From Capsicum annuum (Eukaryota; Streptophyta; Magnoliopsida; Solanales; Solanaceae), in assembly GCF_002878395.1 (NCBI RefSeq), contig NC_061118.1, positions 4,143,651-4,207,650 on the forward strand: a stretch of DNA of 64,000 nucleotides, given 5' to 3'. A program made the position numbers and the translations under genes. This document shows positions 33,791 to 46,142 of the stretch, in pieces. The notes beneath the pieces are model-generated. The model did not search any database. It saw nothing but the letters and a program-made list of their open reading frames with translations, and was not told the origin of the DNA. Numbering within the stretch: position 1 is the first letter of the stretch; every line of letters begins with the position of its first letter.

Positions 33791-34369
33791 CAGGTTAACA
33801 CATCTTATTGTAATGACATTTTCTTAGAAGACACCAATGCTATTGTGGAATGAAAAAAAGGCACCAAATAAGATAGAATTGTCAATTCCCATGGGGAAGA
33901 AATTAGTAGTGAGGAAAATGTTAGACTTTCTAATCCCCAAATAGTAAGGATAATGATGTTTATTAACAACGTACAAATAATATGTGTGAGGTGAACAATA
34001 TTGAAACATCTATCAGTTTAGCTACAATACTGAATAATCTAAAAGGTATTCAATTGGTTGTGGATATTAAAGTGGATCAGTCTATTTACCAGCCCACAAA
34101 ACCACCTGATCCTAATAATTTTAGTGGTATCCAGATAGAAGAAGCTATTGACAACTTCTATAGAACAAATGAGTGAGACAAAAATTTAGAGAACTCATAG
34201 ATTCCTCAACAAAGCAATGAACAAAAAGACAATCAAAACAATAAAGAAGACATAAAACAGAAAAGAGTAAGAATCTATCACAAAGAAAAGAATAGAAAGA
34301 CCATGGAAATATTCAAATCATCTACCAAAGGAAGAGATCATAAACAAATAGCCCCATCACTTGTATTCT

Positions 34370-35060
34370 ATGATTAGTGCTATCTTCTGGAATATTAGAG
34401 GGGTTAGGTACAAGAAGGCCATACATAGACTCAAACTTCTTATCAAAATTAACAAAGTGGTTTTGTAGAAATTATGGAGCCTTTTGTCAATGTGGACAAG
34501 ATCAAAGCATATAAAAGTTTTTTGGGGTTTCAACACTGTTTCGACAATACCAATGGCAAGATTTGGTGTTTATGGATCCACTAAGATGATATCAAGGTAT
34601 TAGCTAATAAAGAGAAGCATTTGACTATTCAATATACTGACAAGAGCATGTATGACACTATTATTATCTCTATCTATGCTAAATGCCCCCCGAGGAGAGG
34701 ATAGATTTATAGGATAACTTGGAAAGTCTTAACAATACAATTACTGGATCATGCTGTATTAGAGGAGACTTCAATAACATCATGGATCTAGAGGAAAAGC
34801 TGGGCGGCAAAATTCATAGAGAAGAAAGATGTTTTGATTTCATTAGCACCATGGAAACATATGGGATGACTGATGTGGGATTCATAGGTCCTAAGTTTAC
34901 TTAGTGTAATAATAGAAGGACAAGCAAGAGAATTTGAAAGAGACTTGATATAGTTTTAATTAATGATCAACGGATAAAAAAAATTTCATCAATACTGTCA
35001 AACATTTGGTGATAACTAGCTCTGATCATAGACCTCTACTTGTGAAATGTCACACTGAAT
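34370..35060 (+). pseudogene. LINE-2 endonuclease
   Basis: It begins MISAIFWNIRGVRYKKAI, the WNIRG start of plant LINE endonucleases. CCIRGDFNNIMDLEEKLGGK (about 34753-34812) holds the GDFN box, then TYGMTDVGFIGPKFT. The later SDHRP box is recognisable near 35020 in a shifted frame. Stops are frequent. Confidence 0.85.
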
Positions 35061-35574
35061 AGAAGAATGATATTAAATATTTTAGGTTCCTTAATTTTTG
35101 GACAGAGCACAAGAACTTCCTTGGTATTGTCTAGGAATTATGGAACATTGATATAACTGGGAATGTATGTAGAGATTACAAAGTAAGTGCAAAATTATCA
35201 ATAAGAGACTGGGTCAGTGGCCTAGAGAATCCATTGGAGATGTCCATGATCGAGTATGGTTTTGGGAAGATAAAATCCAAGAACTTAAGGAACTTACTGC
35301 ACAACACTGAAAAAGTTAAGGAAGATCTTAACAAGGGACATGTTGGATATGTTAGATAGCTCAATATACAAAACTTAACCTACTGATAGAAAGCTCATAC
35401 GAAATAGTTTGAGGATGGTGACTGCCATAATAAGTTCTTTCATAGAATACTGAGGGTCAAAAGGAATAAGTTAAGTACCCACAGGATCAAAAATCATAAA
35501 GGTAAGTGGGTGAAAGGAGAGGAAAAAATTGCAAAGGCTGCTATCAAGCATATCAAAAGCATGTTCAACATGGA

Positions 35575-35579
35575 GCAAC
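35575..35579. repeat. Target-site duplication GCAAC (left) of element B
   Basis: Identical to 43770-43774. Confidence 0.88.
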
Positions 35580-38127
35580 TGTAACGCCCCGAGAGTACAC
35601 CTTGGGCATCACACAGTTCTTACAGTCTCAAGGGACTACAAGCTAACCCATCACTGATATCTGCTATGAGCACTGAATAATAATACTAAAATAAATACAG
35701 AATTAAATTGAACTGCCATAAGGTTCAAAATCTAAATACTGATAAATAATAACATCTGGTAGAAACATCTAAAAAGTAAACACTATCTGAACTGGTCTAG
35801 TTTGAAAGCCTCTAACAGAACTGTCTGAATAGGGAGTAGATGGGACAAGCCCCCAACTAACTCCAACTTTTGAACTACGGATAAACTAAAAAAAAAGTAT
35901 ATCCTTGATAGATGAGAACTCATTACTAAATCTATGAATGCCTAAGCACGATCGGGAACTTGAGTGTCCGAAGCTATGATATGAGACATCATAGTGCAAA
36001 GAAAGAGTATGCATCAGTACGTGGAATGTACTGGTATGCTAGATGAGATAAGGCTGAATGCAAAGGTTCATATGCATGAATAATAACTGGCTGAATGATA
36101 TAGAGTAACTGAATATGAGAGTATATGGATAACTAAAACTACTATAATACTGAGTATGTAATACTATGCATATATGTATACTATAATTGAGATTTTTTGA
36201 AGCTAAGTAGTAAGTTCTGATAACTGAGTAACTGATATCTGAAGTTACTGATAACTGAATTACTGATACTGAGTGACTATGTCTGACAGTCCTGATTCTA
36301 TAGAACTGAACTGAATTCTAAACTGAGACTGAAACAGAGACTGTAGGAGGTAATCATCTAACCGATATGCCCCAAATCTAAGATGATAGGGGTCTAACCT
36401 GTGACCCCAGTTGGAAGGGTGCTAATACTATGCCATGGGTACTAACACTGGAAAAACTAGGATACCAAGCCTAACTGACGGGTAACACATGGGCAGAGCC
36501 AAGACTAATCTAACGGGTGACCCTGGGAGGTAGTCAAGCCTAATCTGACGGGTGACTCCTTATCCTGAACTGGCTACACTGTTCTGGAGTACAGGGACTG
36601 CTACTAATGACTCTGCCTTCTTGATGGGGAAGTTGTCATCCCTGCACTTGCTCGGTGCTAAATCCTACTCCTAACTGAAAGATGCTAAACTGAGTATATG
36701 AAACTGGACTAGACTGATACTGAGTTTTTTGAGTTTCTTGAGTTCTGTAATTGACTGGATTCTACTGATTGAGATATGACTGATACTATTCTGTAACTGA
36801 CACTGGCTATAGGTACAAAATAAATTATTGGGTATAAAATACCCCCAGGAATCGATAGCGTAAAAAGAAAGACACAACATGATAATAAAGGCATAACAAT
36901 ACTTTCTTGCTAATAATACACTCATTTAGACACTTTGTCAAACACTTGATATATATGAACTTATGCATGAATGGGATCACATATTAATATGTCATGCTTT
37001 CACTAGTCAAATAACATAAGCATTTTATCAAACACTTGTAGGGCATAATCTTTTACATGATTGGGACCACATAATAACATGTCATGATTGCACTATTCAC
37101 ATCACATATGCAATTTAGAAAATACTTGGGGAGCATGGATTACTTACATGATAATGGACAACATATAATCATCATGATACATTAATTTATTTGTAAATAC
37201 AAGGGTTTATCAAGATAATCACATATTCATCACGCATGTTATTCAATTCCTATGAAACTTGCAATTAAATCATGGATTGAAACCCAACTAATATCATGAA
37301 AATAAATTAAATCTAATTCAAACATGGAAATCATGAATCTGAGACCTTGTATGTTTAAAAAGGGTTCTTGGACTTCATGGGTGAAAGGGACCCATGAATA
37401 AACACCTAACATACCTGAGAAGAAGAGTTCTTGATGGTTCTTAGAGGATTTCTTGAGGATTGACCTTGATTCTTGAAGCTAGGGTTTTTGCCTCTTGAGA
37501 GAGAATGTTTTAAATCTTTAGAAAAATGAGTGAATAATGAGGTATTAGGTTATTTAAGGTATAAATACCTTGTTTAGGATGATTAGGGATTTTGAGAATT
37601 AACCAAACAGCCCCTGAAATTAAATAATAAAAGTTAGGAATCTCAATTTTTCACCTCTATGCAACGCGGTACAATCACGCCGACTCACTAGAAAGTAGAC
37701 AACTGGGAACTGGGCTGGTGGAGTGATGCGGCACCATCGCGGTGCCTCATTGGATAAGAAATTAGGCCTTGGAGCAATGCGCTAATATTGCGGAGAAATA
37801 CTGGAAAAATTACAATTGGGAAATTAGCTGGTGGCGCGACGCGGTGGTATCATGTTGGCTCACTGGAAAATGAAAATTGCCATTTAGACATAATCCGTGA
37901 TTCGCTACTGGCCTGAATGATGACGTTTAATGATTGAAACTTAAAATAGCCATAACTTCTTACCCGGTTATCGAATTTAGGCAAATTTTATATCATTGGA
38001 AAGCTAATTTAATTTCCTACACAATGGCAAACTCTAAACTAAAAAATACTAAGTATTTAGAAAATTTTATATTGGATTACTCATGTACTGAAAGTTAATC
38101 TAGGATAGGAAAATATAGGGTATTACA
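35580..38127 (-). repeat. 3' LTR of element B (minus orientation)
   Basis: The plus strand begins TGTAACGCCCCGAGAG and ends GGGTATTACA. It pairs with 41213-43769. CpG-rich modules are at 37660-37910. Confidence 0.9.
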
Positions 38128-38140
38128 ATATCTTCCCCTT
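38128..38140 (-). other. Polypurine tract of element B
   Basis: The minus strand reads AAGGGGAAGATAT directly before the 3' LTR. Confidence 0.82.
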
Positions 38141-39500
38141 GGGAATACTCACCCTTAAATGAGACTGATTAAGCTGAGAAATACTGATATACTGAGTTTA
38201 CACACTGAATATGCATATCTAATGCATGGAATACATGACTGAACTACTGACAAGCTGACTTTTCATACTGAATATACATATCTGATGCATGGAATACATG
38301 ACTAAACTGATTCAAGAATGCATGACTGGTTATGTAATAGTAAGGGATACCAAGTTTACTGAGAATATAAGGAAATTGAGTAAATATAAGGAAGGCTGCT
38401 ACCTTAAACTGGGAATCCTGATGAACCTGAGATTATTTACTGAACATACATGAATGGGAACATGAGAATATGACTGAATTTGAAGCATGATATATGAAAT
38501 GAATATCATGAACTAAACTGAACCCCTGAATACATGGCTTACGACTAATATTGGAACTTGAGGGTCAACTTATGAGTATCCACTACTCCAAGCTGGATTC
38601 GTTACGTGAAGAGAAACTGGAAGGTTTAGGACATAAAAGTTTGGTGGTTATAGCGGATTTTTCCCTTAGGAAATTATGTCCCTTGAAGAATTCTGACATG
38701 GCTGAGATACTGAGGAAAAGCTAAGACGATGCATGGGTCACCTATCAAATGAATCGTGATTGAATATTTAGGATATGAAACTAAGGCATGATACATGAAC
38801 TGAGCTGAATTCGTAATCACTAGGATTCTCTATCTTGGAGTAGTCATATTTATTAATTTTTGGATAGTACGACTGGTGGAAAGATGGGGAAGATGTAGGA
38901 ACTTGTCCGCCTGACAGCTAAATTGAATTACTGGCTTTACGAACTAACTCATACTTATTTGGACCATTCCTTGACACTCTTTCTATAGAGTTCTACTGAC
39001 TTTAAGGAGTAAGGAAATCTTAGCATGGTATGAATATGACATATGAATAATAAATCACTTATTGGCTATAATTTTTTAATATGGGCGAGGCCTACAAAAC
39101 ATCATCTAAGATAGAGTTACCAAGATTCATGCACTAAAATTACTAGCTTGCCATCGTAGCGACATTTCTCAACTATTCCCTTAACTATAATTTCTACTTC
39201 AATACCGCATTTTACTTGGGGCTACTGAAAATATTCACATGGGTATTGATCATGAATGCGTAAACATACTAAATTATTTGATTAACTGGATGACTGATAG
39301 CTAGATACTGGTCATGTAAGATTGAATTGAACTTAACCTGAATAACTGGACTAAAACTATAGAGTACTATGCATCTGAGGTAAGGACTGACTGAGGAACA
39401 TGAGGAAACTGAGTAACTTAGAATTCTCAACTTCTCTTTCTACTATTTCAATCTAGAGATTCAAACTTAAATCAATTGAAACTTAGGTAATACCCCTTTA
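38141..39500 (-). other. Element B non-coding internal region in place of pol
   Basis: About 1.36 kb without a recognised domain sits where about 3 kb of pol would be expected. The part next to the 3' LTR resembles the untranslated region of element A (18031-18409). It includes a 63-bp tandem pair at about 38205-38330 marked by GCATGGAATACATGACT. Confidence 0.6.
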
Positions 39501-39559
39501 TTCAAAGATGGGTTCATTAAGAAACTGTAATGGAATGTCTCTATTACTGAAATTAACTG

Positions 39560-39790
39560 AAGGGATTTTCTAAAATACTATAATCGAGCAATTTCTATAT
39601 ACTCGTCTACTTAGAAATGATTTACCTACTGCGTTAGGCACTAAGAAAGGTTCTATTAAGATTTCTAGTCCAACCTAAAGTTGAATTCTATGCAAGGAGT
39701 TATAAGAAATAGAGAAGCTCCTGGATCTAATAAGGTATGAATAAGTGAATGAAAGATCTATAACGTACCAGTGATCACATCAGGAGAACT
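39560..39790 (-). pseudogene. Element B protease fragment
   Basis: On the minus strand TGTLQIFHSLIHTLLDPGAS (about 39715-39775) keeps the catalytic Asp that element A has lost. RRVYRNCSIIVF follows in broken frame. After about 39500 no polymerase sequence follows. Confidence 0.7.
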
Positions 39791-39979
39791 TTATTGTCTT
39801 GTCTGAACTGTAGTGCATAAAACCTATTTGGGCGTTGCCCACTGGCAGAACTGGAAGTGGCACCCTGCTGATTCGAGCAACTGGACTGAGCTGAAGGACG
39901 ATTGTACTTACCCTATTGGCTCAAATCCCTTCCATTCTGATCTATTACTCTACACTCCCGCATCCTATGGACTGTCTTA

Positions 39980-40989
39980 CCACATCCAAAAAATACATCA
40001 CTGCCAACTCTACTCATGCCTAGATGATGTCTACCATATTCTTCGCAAAGCAGATGGGTACGAACACTGCTTGCACTACCCTGGGTTTTAAATCCTGCCG
40101 CCCTATCATGACTATCATTCCTGAATTTTGGTACTGGAGCACTAGCTAAGGATGGAGCTGGAACTAAAAACTTTGGCCAAAACTTGGATTGGTTACTGCC
40201 CTCTGACTTAGGCTGAATGAAATTAAAACTACGTATTCTAGTTATTTTATTCTCTGCCTCATTCTTCTTAAGATTTTGCTCCTCAATCTATTGAGCATAG
40301 ACCATAAGTCTAGATATGTCCTTCTTTTTAATCAACATCACAGTTCTGCACTCTTTAACTGCACTATCTGTCACCCCAAACACGAACTTGCTCATTCTGG
40401 ACCTACTATTTTCTATTATATGGGAGCATACCTAGAAGCTGGATAAACTTAAGGAATACTCTTTTACATTTATACTGCCTTGCCTAAGATTGATGAACTC
40501 TAACACCTTGGCTTCTCTCAGCTCTAAGGGAAAGAATTTATCTAGAAAAGTAGAAGCAAAATCTTCCCACTCTATAGGCTCTGCATCTATGACCCTGTCT
40601 ACCTTCCACTCCTTAAACAACATATGAGCTATATCTTGTAATTGATAGGTAGCTAACTCAACACTCTCAGTAGAAGTCACTCCCATAATATCTATGACTT
40701 TCTGAACCTGATCGAAGAACTCTTATGGATGCTCTTATGACTTAGATCCTGAGAATAGGGGAGGATTCATTCGGATGAAGTCATGAATCCTGGATGCAGC
40801 AGTATTGGCCACTGGGTTGGCCTGAACAATAGCTGGCCATTTATTTTGTGCTTCGATGGAATTGGCTAAAGTAGTGAATGCAACTCTGAATTCTGCATGG
40901 GAGACATGCTCGTGCAGGGGATCTGCCTGAACGGGATGAGATGCTGACTAATTTTTGATTCTCCTTTTGTTAGTCTTTTTGGGAGGCAT
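39980..40989 (-). pseudogene. Element B gag
   Basis: It starts MPPKKTNKRRIKN at 40989, parallel to MPPKRRNRN of element A. HEHVSHAEFRVAFTTLA follows, then stops near 40730-40750. The 84-residue frame 40432-40686 contains ELATYQLQDIAHMLFKEW and FLDKFFPLELREAKVLEF, the gypsy capsid region. A Cys/His-containing stretch with FFGCGKTVHRMREC near 39980-40030 is the decayed zinc knuckle. There is a single gag copy here, unlike element A. Confidence 0.85.
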
Positions 40990-41190
40990 GTTCTATAATC
41001 AGAAGGAAGAAAAACATTAGATTAAGAGTTTAACTTGAGCTCATGTTCACTCGCACAACATGAATACTGAAAGAAGGAAAACTTTTCCTAAAATATCTCA
41101 TATCTTCTTGTCCATAAGTGTGGTGCGCTACACACCCATGCCCAAGACTCTACTTGACGCTACTTTCAAACTCCCTAGGACACTGTTGAA

Positions 41191-41210
41191 CCTTAGGCTC
41201 TGATACTAAG
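41191..41210 (-). other. Primer binding site of element B
   Basis: The minus strand reads CTTAGTATCAGAGCCTAAGG just inside the 5' LTR, the same as in element A. Confidence 0.85.
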
Positions 41211-41212
41211 TT

Positions 41213-43769
41213 TTTAATGCCCCGAGAGTACACCCTGAGCGTTACACAATGCTTACAGTCCTGAGGGACCACAAGCTAACCCATAACTGATATCTGCTGT
41301 GAGCACTGAATAATAATACTAAAATAACTATGGAATTAAGATAAATTTCCATAAGGTTAAAAATCTAAATACTAATAAATAATAACATCTGGTAGAAACA
41401 TATGAAAACTAAACACTGTCTGAACTGGTTTAGTTTGAAAGTCCCTAACTGAACTGTCTGAATAGGGAGTTGATGGGACAAACCTCCAACTAACTCCAAC
41501 TACTGAACTACTGATAAACTAAAATACTAAAATAAAAGCACATCCTTAATAGATGAGGAATCATTACTAAATCTGTGATTACTGAATGGATCTGCCTAAG
41601 CACAGTTAGGAACCTGAGCATCCAAACCTATGATATGAGACATCATAGCACAAAGAAAGAGTATACGTCAATATGTGGAATGTAATGGTCTGGTAGATAA
41701 GGTAAGGATGAATACAAGGGTTCATATGCATGAACAATAACAGACTGAATGATATAGAGTAACTGAATATAAGAGTACATGGATAATTGAAACTACTGTA
41801 AATACTGAGTATGTAATACAATGCATATATGTATACTATAACTGAGTTTTTCTGAAGCTAAGTACTAAGTTCTAATAACTGAGTAACTGATAACTAAATT
41901 ATTAATACTAAGTGACTGTGTCTGATAGTCCTGATTCTGTAGAACTGAACTGAATTCTAAACTAAGATTGAAACAGAAACTATGAGAGGTAATCACCTAA
42001 CTGACATGCCCCAAATTTGAACTGATAGGGGTCCAACCTGTAACCTCAATTAGAAGGGTGCTAATACCGTTCCATGGGTACTAATACTGGAAATACCAGG
42101 ATGCCAAGCCTAACTAAAAAGTGACACCTGGGCGGAGCCAAGCCTAATCTAACGGGTGAACCCTGGGAGGTAGTCAAGCCTAGTTTGATGGGTGACTCCT
42201 CATCCTGCGCTGGCTACGTAGTTCTGGAGTACAGGGACTGCTACTAACAACTCTGCCTCTTTGACGAGGAAGCCGTCATCCCTGCACTCGCTTGGTGTGA
42301 AATCATACTCCCAACTAAAAGACACTGAGCTTAGTATATGAAACTGGACTGGACTGATACTGAGTTTTTTGAATTTTCCTGAGTTCTGTAACTGACTGGA
42401 TTCTACTGATTGGGACATAACTGATACTATTCTATAACTGACACTGGCTCTAGGTACACAGCAAAATTATTGGGTATAAAATACCCCCAGGGCTCGATAG
42501 CATAAAAAGAAAGACATAATATAATCATAAAGGCATAACAATACTTGCTTGCTAACAATGCACTCATTTAGATATTTTGTCAAACACTTGATATACATGA
42601 ACTTGTGCATGAATGGGATCATATATTAATATGTTATGCTTTTACTAGTCAAATCACATAAGCATTTCGTCAAACACTTGTAGGACATAAGCTTGTACAT
42701 GATTAGGGCCACATAATAACATGTCATGATTCCACTATTTACATCACATAGGCAGTTTAGCAAACACTTGGGGAGCATGGATTACTTATATGATAATGGC
42801 CAATACATGATCATCATGATACATTAATCAATTTGAAAATTAAATGGTTTATCAAGATAATAACATATTCATCACACATGCTATTCAATTTTTATGAAAC
42901 TTACAATTAAATCATGGATTGAAACCCAACTAATATGATGAACATGAATTAAATCTAATTCAAACATGAAAATCTTGAATCTGAGATCTTGTATGTTTAA
43001 AAAGGGTTTTTGGACTTCATAGGTGAAAGGGATCCATGAATGAACACCTAACATACCTGAGAAGAAGAGTTCTTGAAGGTTCTTGGAGGATTTCTTGAGG
43101 ATTGACCTTGATTCTTGAAGCTAGGGTTTTTGCCTCTTGAGAGAATATTTTAAATCATGAGAAAAGTGAATGAATAATAAGGTATTAGGTTATTTAGGGT
43201 ATAAATCCCGTGTTTAGGCTGATTAGGGGTTTTGACAATTGACCAAACAACCCTCGAAAATAAATAACGGATGCTGGGAATCCCGATTTTTCACCCCGAC
43301 GCGAAGCGGTACAATTGCACCGGCTCACTGGAAAGTGGAAAACTGGGAACTAGGCTGGTGGCACGATGCAGCGCCATTGTGGTGCCTCACTGGATGGAAA
43401 ACTGGGCCTTGCCACAATGCGCCATTATCGCGGAGCAATACTAGAAAAGTGACAATTTGTAAATTGGCCGGTGGCGCGATGTGGTGGTATTACATTGGTT
43501 CACTGGAAAATGATATTTGCCATTTAGAAATACCCCGCAATGCGCTATTGGCATGAATGATGGAGTTTAAAAACTAAAAATTTTAAAATAGCCATAGCTT
43601 CTTACCTGGTTATCGAATTTAGGCGAATTTTATATCGTTGGAAAGCTAATTCAATTTTCTACACAATGGCAGGCTATAAACTGAAAAATACTGAGTATTT
43701 AAAAAAAATTATATTAGATCACTCATATACTAAGAGTTAATCTAGGCTAGGGAAATACGTGATACTACA
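41213..43769 (-). repeat. 5' LTR of element B (minus orientation)
   Basis: The plus strand begins with decayed TTTAATGCCCCGAGAG (TGTAACG expected) and ends GTGATACTACA. It is closely similar to 35580-38127. CpG-rich modules occupy 43295-43560. Confidence 0.9.
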
Positions 43770-43774
43770 GCAAC
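43770..43774. repeat. Target-site duplication GCAAC (right) of element B
   Basis: Identical to 35575-35579. Confidence 0.88.
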
Positions 43775-44080
43775 CTTCCACAGACCAATTTTTAATGAAT
43801 TATATACCTTTATTGGTCAATGCTGAGAATAATGAAGAACTTAGAAAGATGCCTGATAAAGAAGAAATTAGAGAGGCAATGTCCAGTAATGAGCTCAACA
43901 AGTGCAGCAGGACCTGATGGTTATAATGTAATTTTTTTCAGGTTTGTTGGACTATTATTAAAAATGATGTTACTGATTTTGTTTGTTATTTCTTCAATGG
44001 TAAAAGTCGCACAAAACTTTGTACTCATAATTGTTTGGCACTAATTCCTAAATTTGATAATGTTGCTTCTTCTTCAGACT
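43775..44080 (+). pseudogene. LINE-2 reverse transcriptase, N-terminal part
   Basis: The reading shows NEELRKMPDKEEIREAMSS, then SAAGPDGYNVIFFRF (the conserved AAGPDG motif of LINE reverse transcriptase), then NCLALIPKFDNVASSSDL. The last is cut by element C at 44081. Frames change several times. Confidence 0.85.
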
Positions 44081-45776
44081 TGATAACTCGACCCAACCCG
44101 ACCTGGGGGCCTTGTCGTAATTGCGTCCCAGGACCAACCGGGATTAGAAGCCACCCCCATTACTAATCTCAGCCTTTAGTCGTCTGCCCTGAATTGGCTG
44201 AATTTCTAACATATAACAAGATAACATAACTAGACAAGGATTGACTTTAGGATAGTATTCCTAGACCATCCCTACCAAATCATCCCGTCCACCAAACCGT
44301 ACCATCAAAACCACCAAGACAAACCAAGGGCCATAAACCAGGCCATAATCAAATGAGATCCAACTATAATATGATTAATCCTAAAATGAAATATGATGGA
44401 ACACCTAACAATATCACTAACTGGTATCAGCCCCAATACCAAAACCAATGTTAAGGCTGACACCACTACCAACCCCTCCCATTCCACCCCATAGCATTAC
44501 CACCAAGCCTCTACCAAAAAAATTACCAAAATCTGGTTGGGATATGCCTTCAACCATAGCCAAAACCAAAGTCCATAAATAAGTCAAAATATGAAATAAA
44601 ATCCATAAAATAGAGCTTTTCAGAATGATGGAAGATCACCACTTCAATCCAAATGCTGACTCCGAAGTTTGAATCGCTAAGCAGGAGGAGTGGAAAGGCC
44701 GGTTCCTACATCACGTGGGGATACAATGCCCAAAGATGGTTTAGCAAGTGAATGCTAGCATAAACTCAAGATAAGGATAAAATAATGCCATTTATAGAAC
44801 CAAGAAAAAACCATCCATAGACACACAACCATATATATATATAGATATAACTATGCCGGGATAGCATACCATTAAAACCATTACCTAGGCAATGTAGCTT
44901 TGTCGTCCTAAACCACCCACACGCTATATGGGTTCAGCTCCTCCTGCTGTAAGGGCCCTAGTGCGTAAATCCACATGACCAGGGAAGAAAACCTGGGATG
45001 ACTAGTACATCCCCCAAAATATATAGTGTGACATCATGCACACAGTCATTAGGACCAAACCTCACATCGGCAAATAAAAGTTTCCAATTTAGATCCCCCT
45101 GGGACCTCCACCTTCCACGACTTTGCTACACATTTCTTTTTTAAGCCCAATTAAAACCATTACCAAATAACCAACCAAACTATTAACCATTTATTATCCA
45201 AGGCTATTAGATAGTGGTATAGTCATACCGATTATAACTTGCAAGTATTGTCCTTAGCCTATCCTTAAGGGATTTCCATGTACCCCATATAATTTCCAAT
45301 TAACTAAAACCATGGCCACCAAGGCCTTTCCAATCTATTTAAAATAATTTAAACCATTCATATCATTTAGGGTTCCATTACTAGGTTTAAACCATGCATA
45401 AGTTCCATTGAAAAAACCAATATTATAGTGAAACCATTATTAAAGGCATTTTATCAAACACATTGGGGGCGTACTATTTCCAAGACCAAAGTTCATTACC
45501 AAAGAACCATTCCCATGCAACCAATTATCCCAAACCACTATTAATGCAAATAAAAACAAAATTAAAACATGGGAAAACCATAACTAAACATTTATAACCA
45601 AAACCCCCAAATCATATTTGAAAACCCAAAATGATACAACATTCAAATCAGAAAAAACATTGTATAAAACTATGCCTTTAGTTAGAACTAACAATGGGGG
45701 AAGAGAACATGCCTTAAACCAAAATGATGATGGAGAGAATTCACCAAGACAAGCCCTAATTTACTCCAAATTACCT
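44081..45776 (-). repeat. Element C 3' LTR, truncated (3' portion of the LTR)
   Basis: The plus strand starts TGATAACTCGACCCAACCCG, so the minus-strand LTR ends in CGAGTTATCA. The segment 45285-45776 repeats 49718-50207. The remaining 5' part of this LTR copy (about 0.7 kb) is missing. Confidence 0.68.
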
Positions 45777-46142
45777 CAAGGACCAAGAGATTCCTCCACT
45801 GATCACCACTCATATATGACTCGATCAGATTATGACATATACCGTGAGAAGTAAAGAAAGCAGAAAGACATTGTTGCCATGTTGGAGAGAGCCTACTCAG
45901 CCTTAGCCAGATCACATAGGGACCTCATGGACTCCCATAAGAATATAAAGAAGAGGGAGAAAAAGAGGGACAAATTCTTTAGCAAGATATGGAAAGGAGT
46001 AAAGGTCCTATAGAAGGTCCTAAAACCCCATGATAGATTGCCTTCCCCTCGGGTGAAGAGTAATGATGAGGCCCTTGTAGATTGGTTAGCTGATGATACT
46101 GGTGGTGATAGTGTAGAGTCAGTGGGAGAGAGTAGAACCTGA
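45777..46142 (+). pseudogene. Uncharacterised charged coding tail in the Athila/Tat-like fragment
   Basis: The frame reads SSTDHHSYMTRSDYDIYREK, a TAA stop (45852-45854), then about 95 residues to TGA at 46140-46142. This includes VAMLERAYSALARSHRDLMD and KREKKRDKFFSKIWKGVK. Heptad-like Leu spacing and many Lys/Arg/Asp suggest a coiled coil. The protein is not recognised. Its position suggests the C-terminal end of a retroelement polyprotein or an extra ORF. Confidence 0.4.

Larger units (their letters stand above)
32626..35579 (+). mobile_element. LINE-2, 5' segment (ORF1, endonuclease)
   Basis: This is a plus-strand plant L1-type LINE. It holds ORF1 (32630 to about 33790) and the endonuclease (34370 to about 35060), then sequence leading to the reverse transcriptase, which is cut by element B at 35580. 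The coding continues at 43770. The 5' end may be truncated. Confidence 0.85.
35580..43769 (-). mobile_element. Element B: gypsy-family LTR retrotransposon with gag and protease only
   Basis: It has two LTRs (41213-43769 as 5' LTR, 35580-38127 as 3' LTR, minus orientation). The primer site and polypurine tract are of the element A type, and GCAAC is duplicated at both sides. The internal part is only about 3.1 kb (38128-41212): gag and protease, then non-coding DNA. No reverse transcriptase, RNase H or integrase was found. It may be a deletion derivative or a member of a non-autonomous family that relies on enzymes from elements like A. It interrupts LINE-2. Confidence 0.88.

Noticed and set aside
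33410..33801. Minus-strand hydrophobic frames
   Set aside because: They are antisense to the charged ORF1 region of LINE-2.
39813..40091. Plus-strand 92-residue open frame with Cys, Trp and His
   Set aside because: It lies antisense to the gag zinc-knuckle region of element B. The minus strand has the recognisable protein, so this is a shadow.
45618..45776. Plus-strand open frame start upstream of the charged tail
   Set aside because: This part lies in the element C LTR. Only the portion after 45777 may belong to the Athila/Tat-like fragment.
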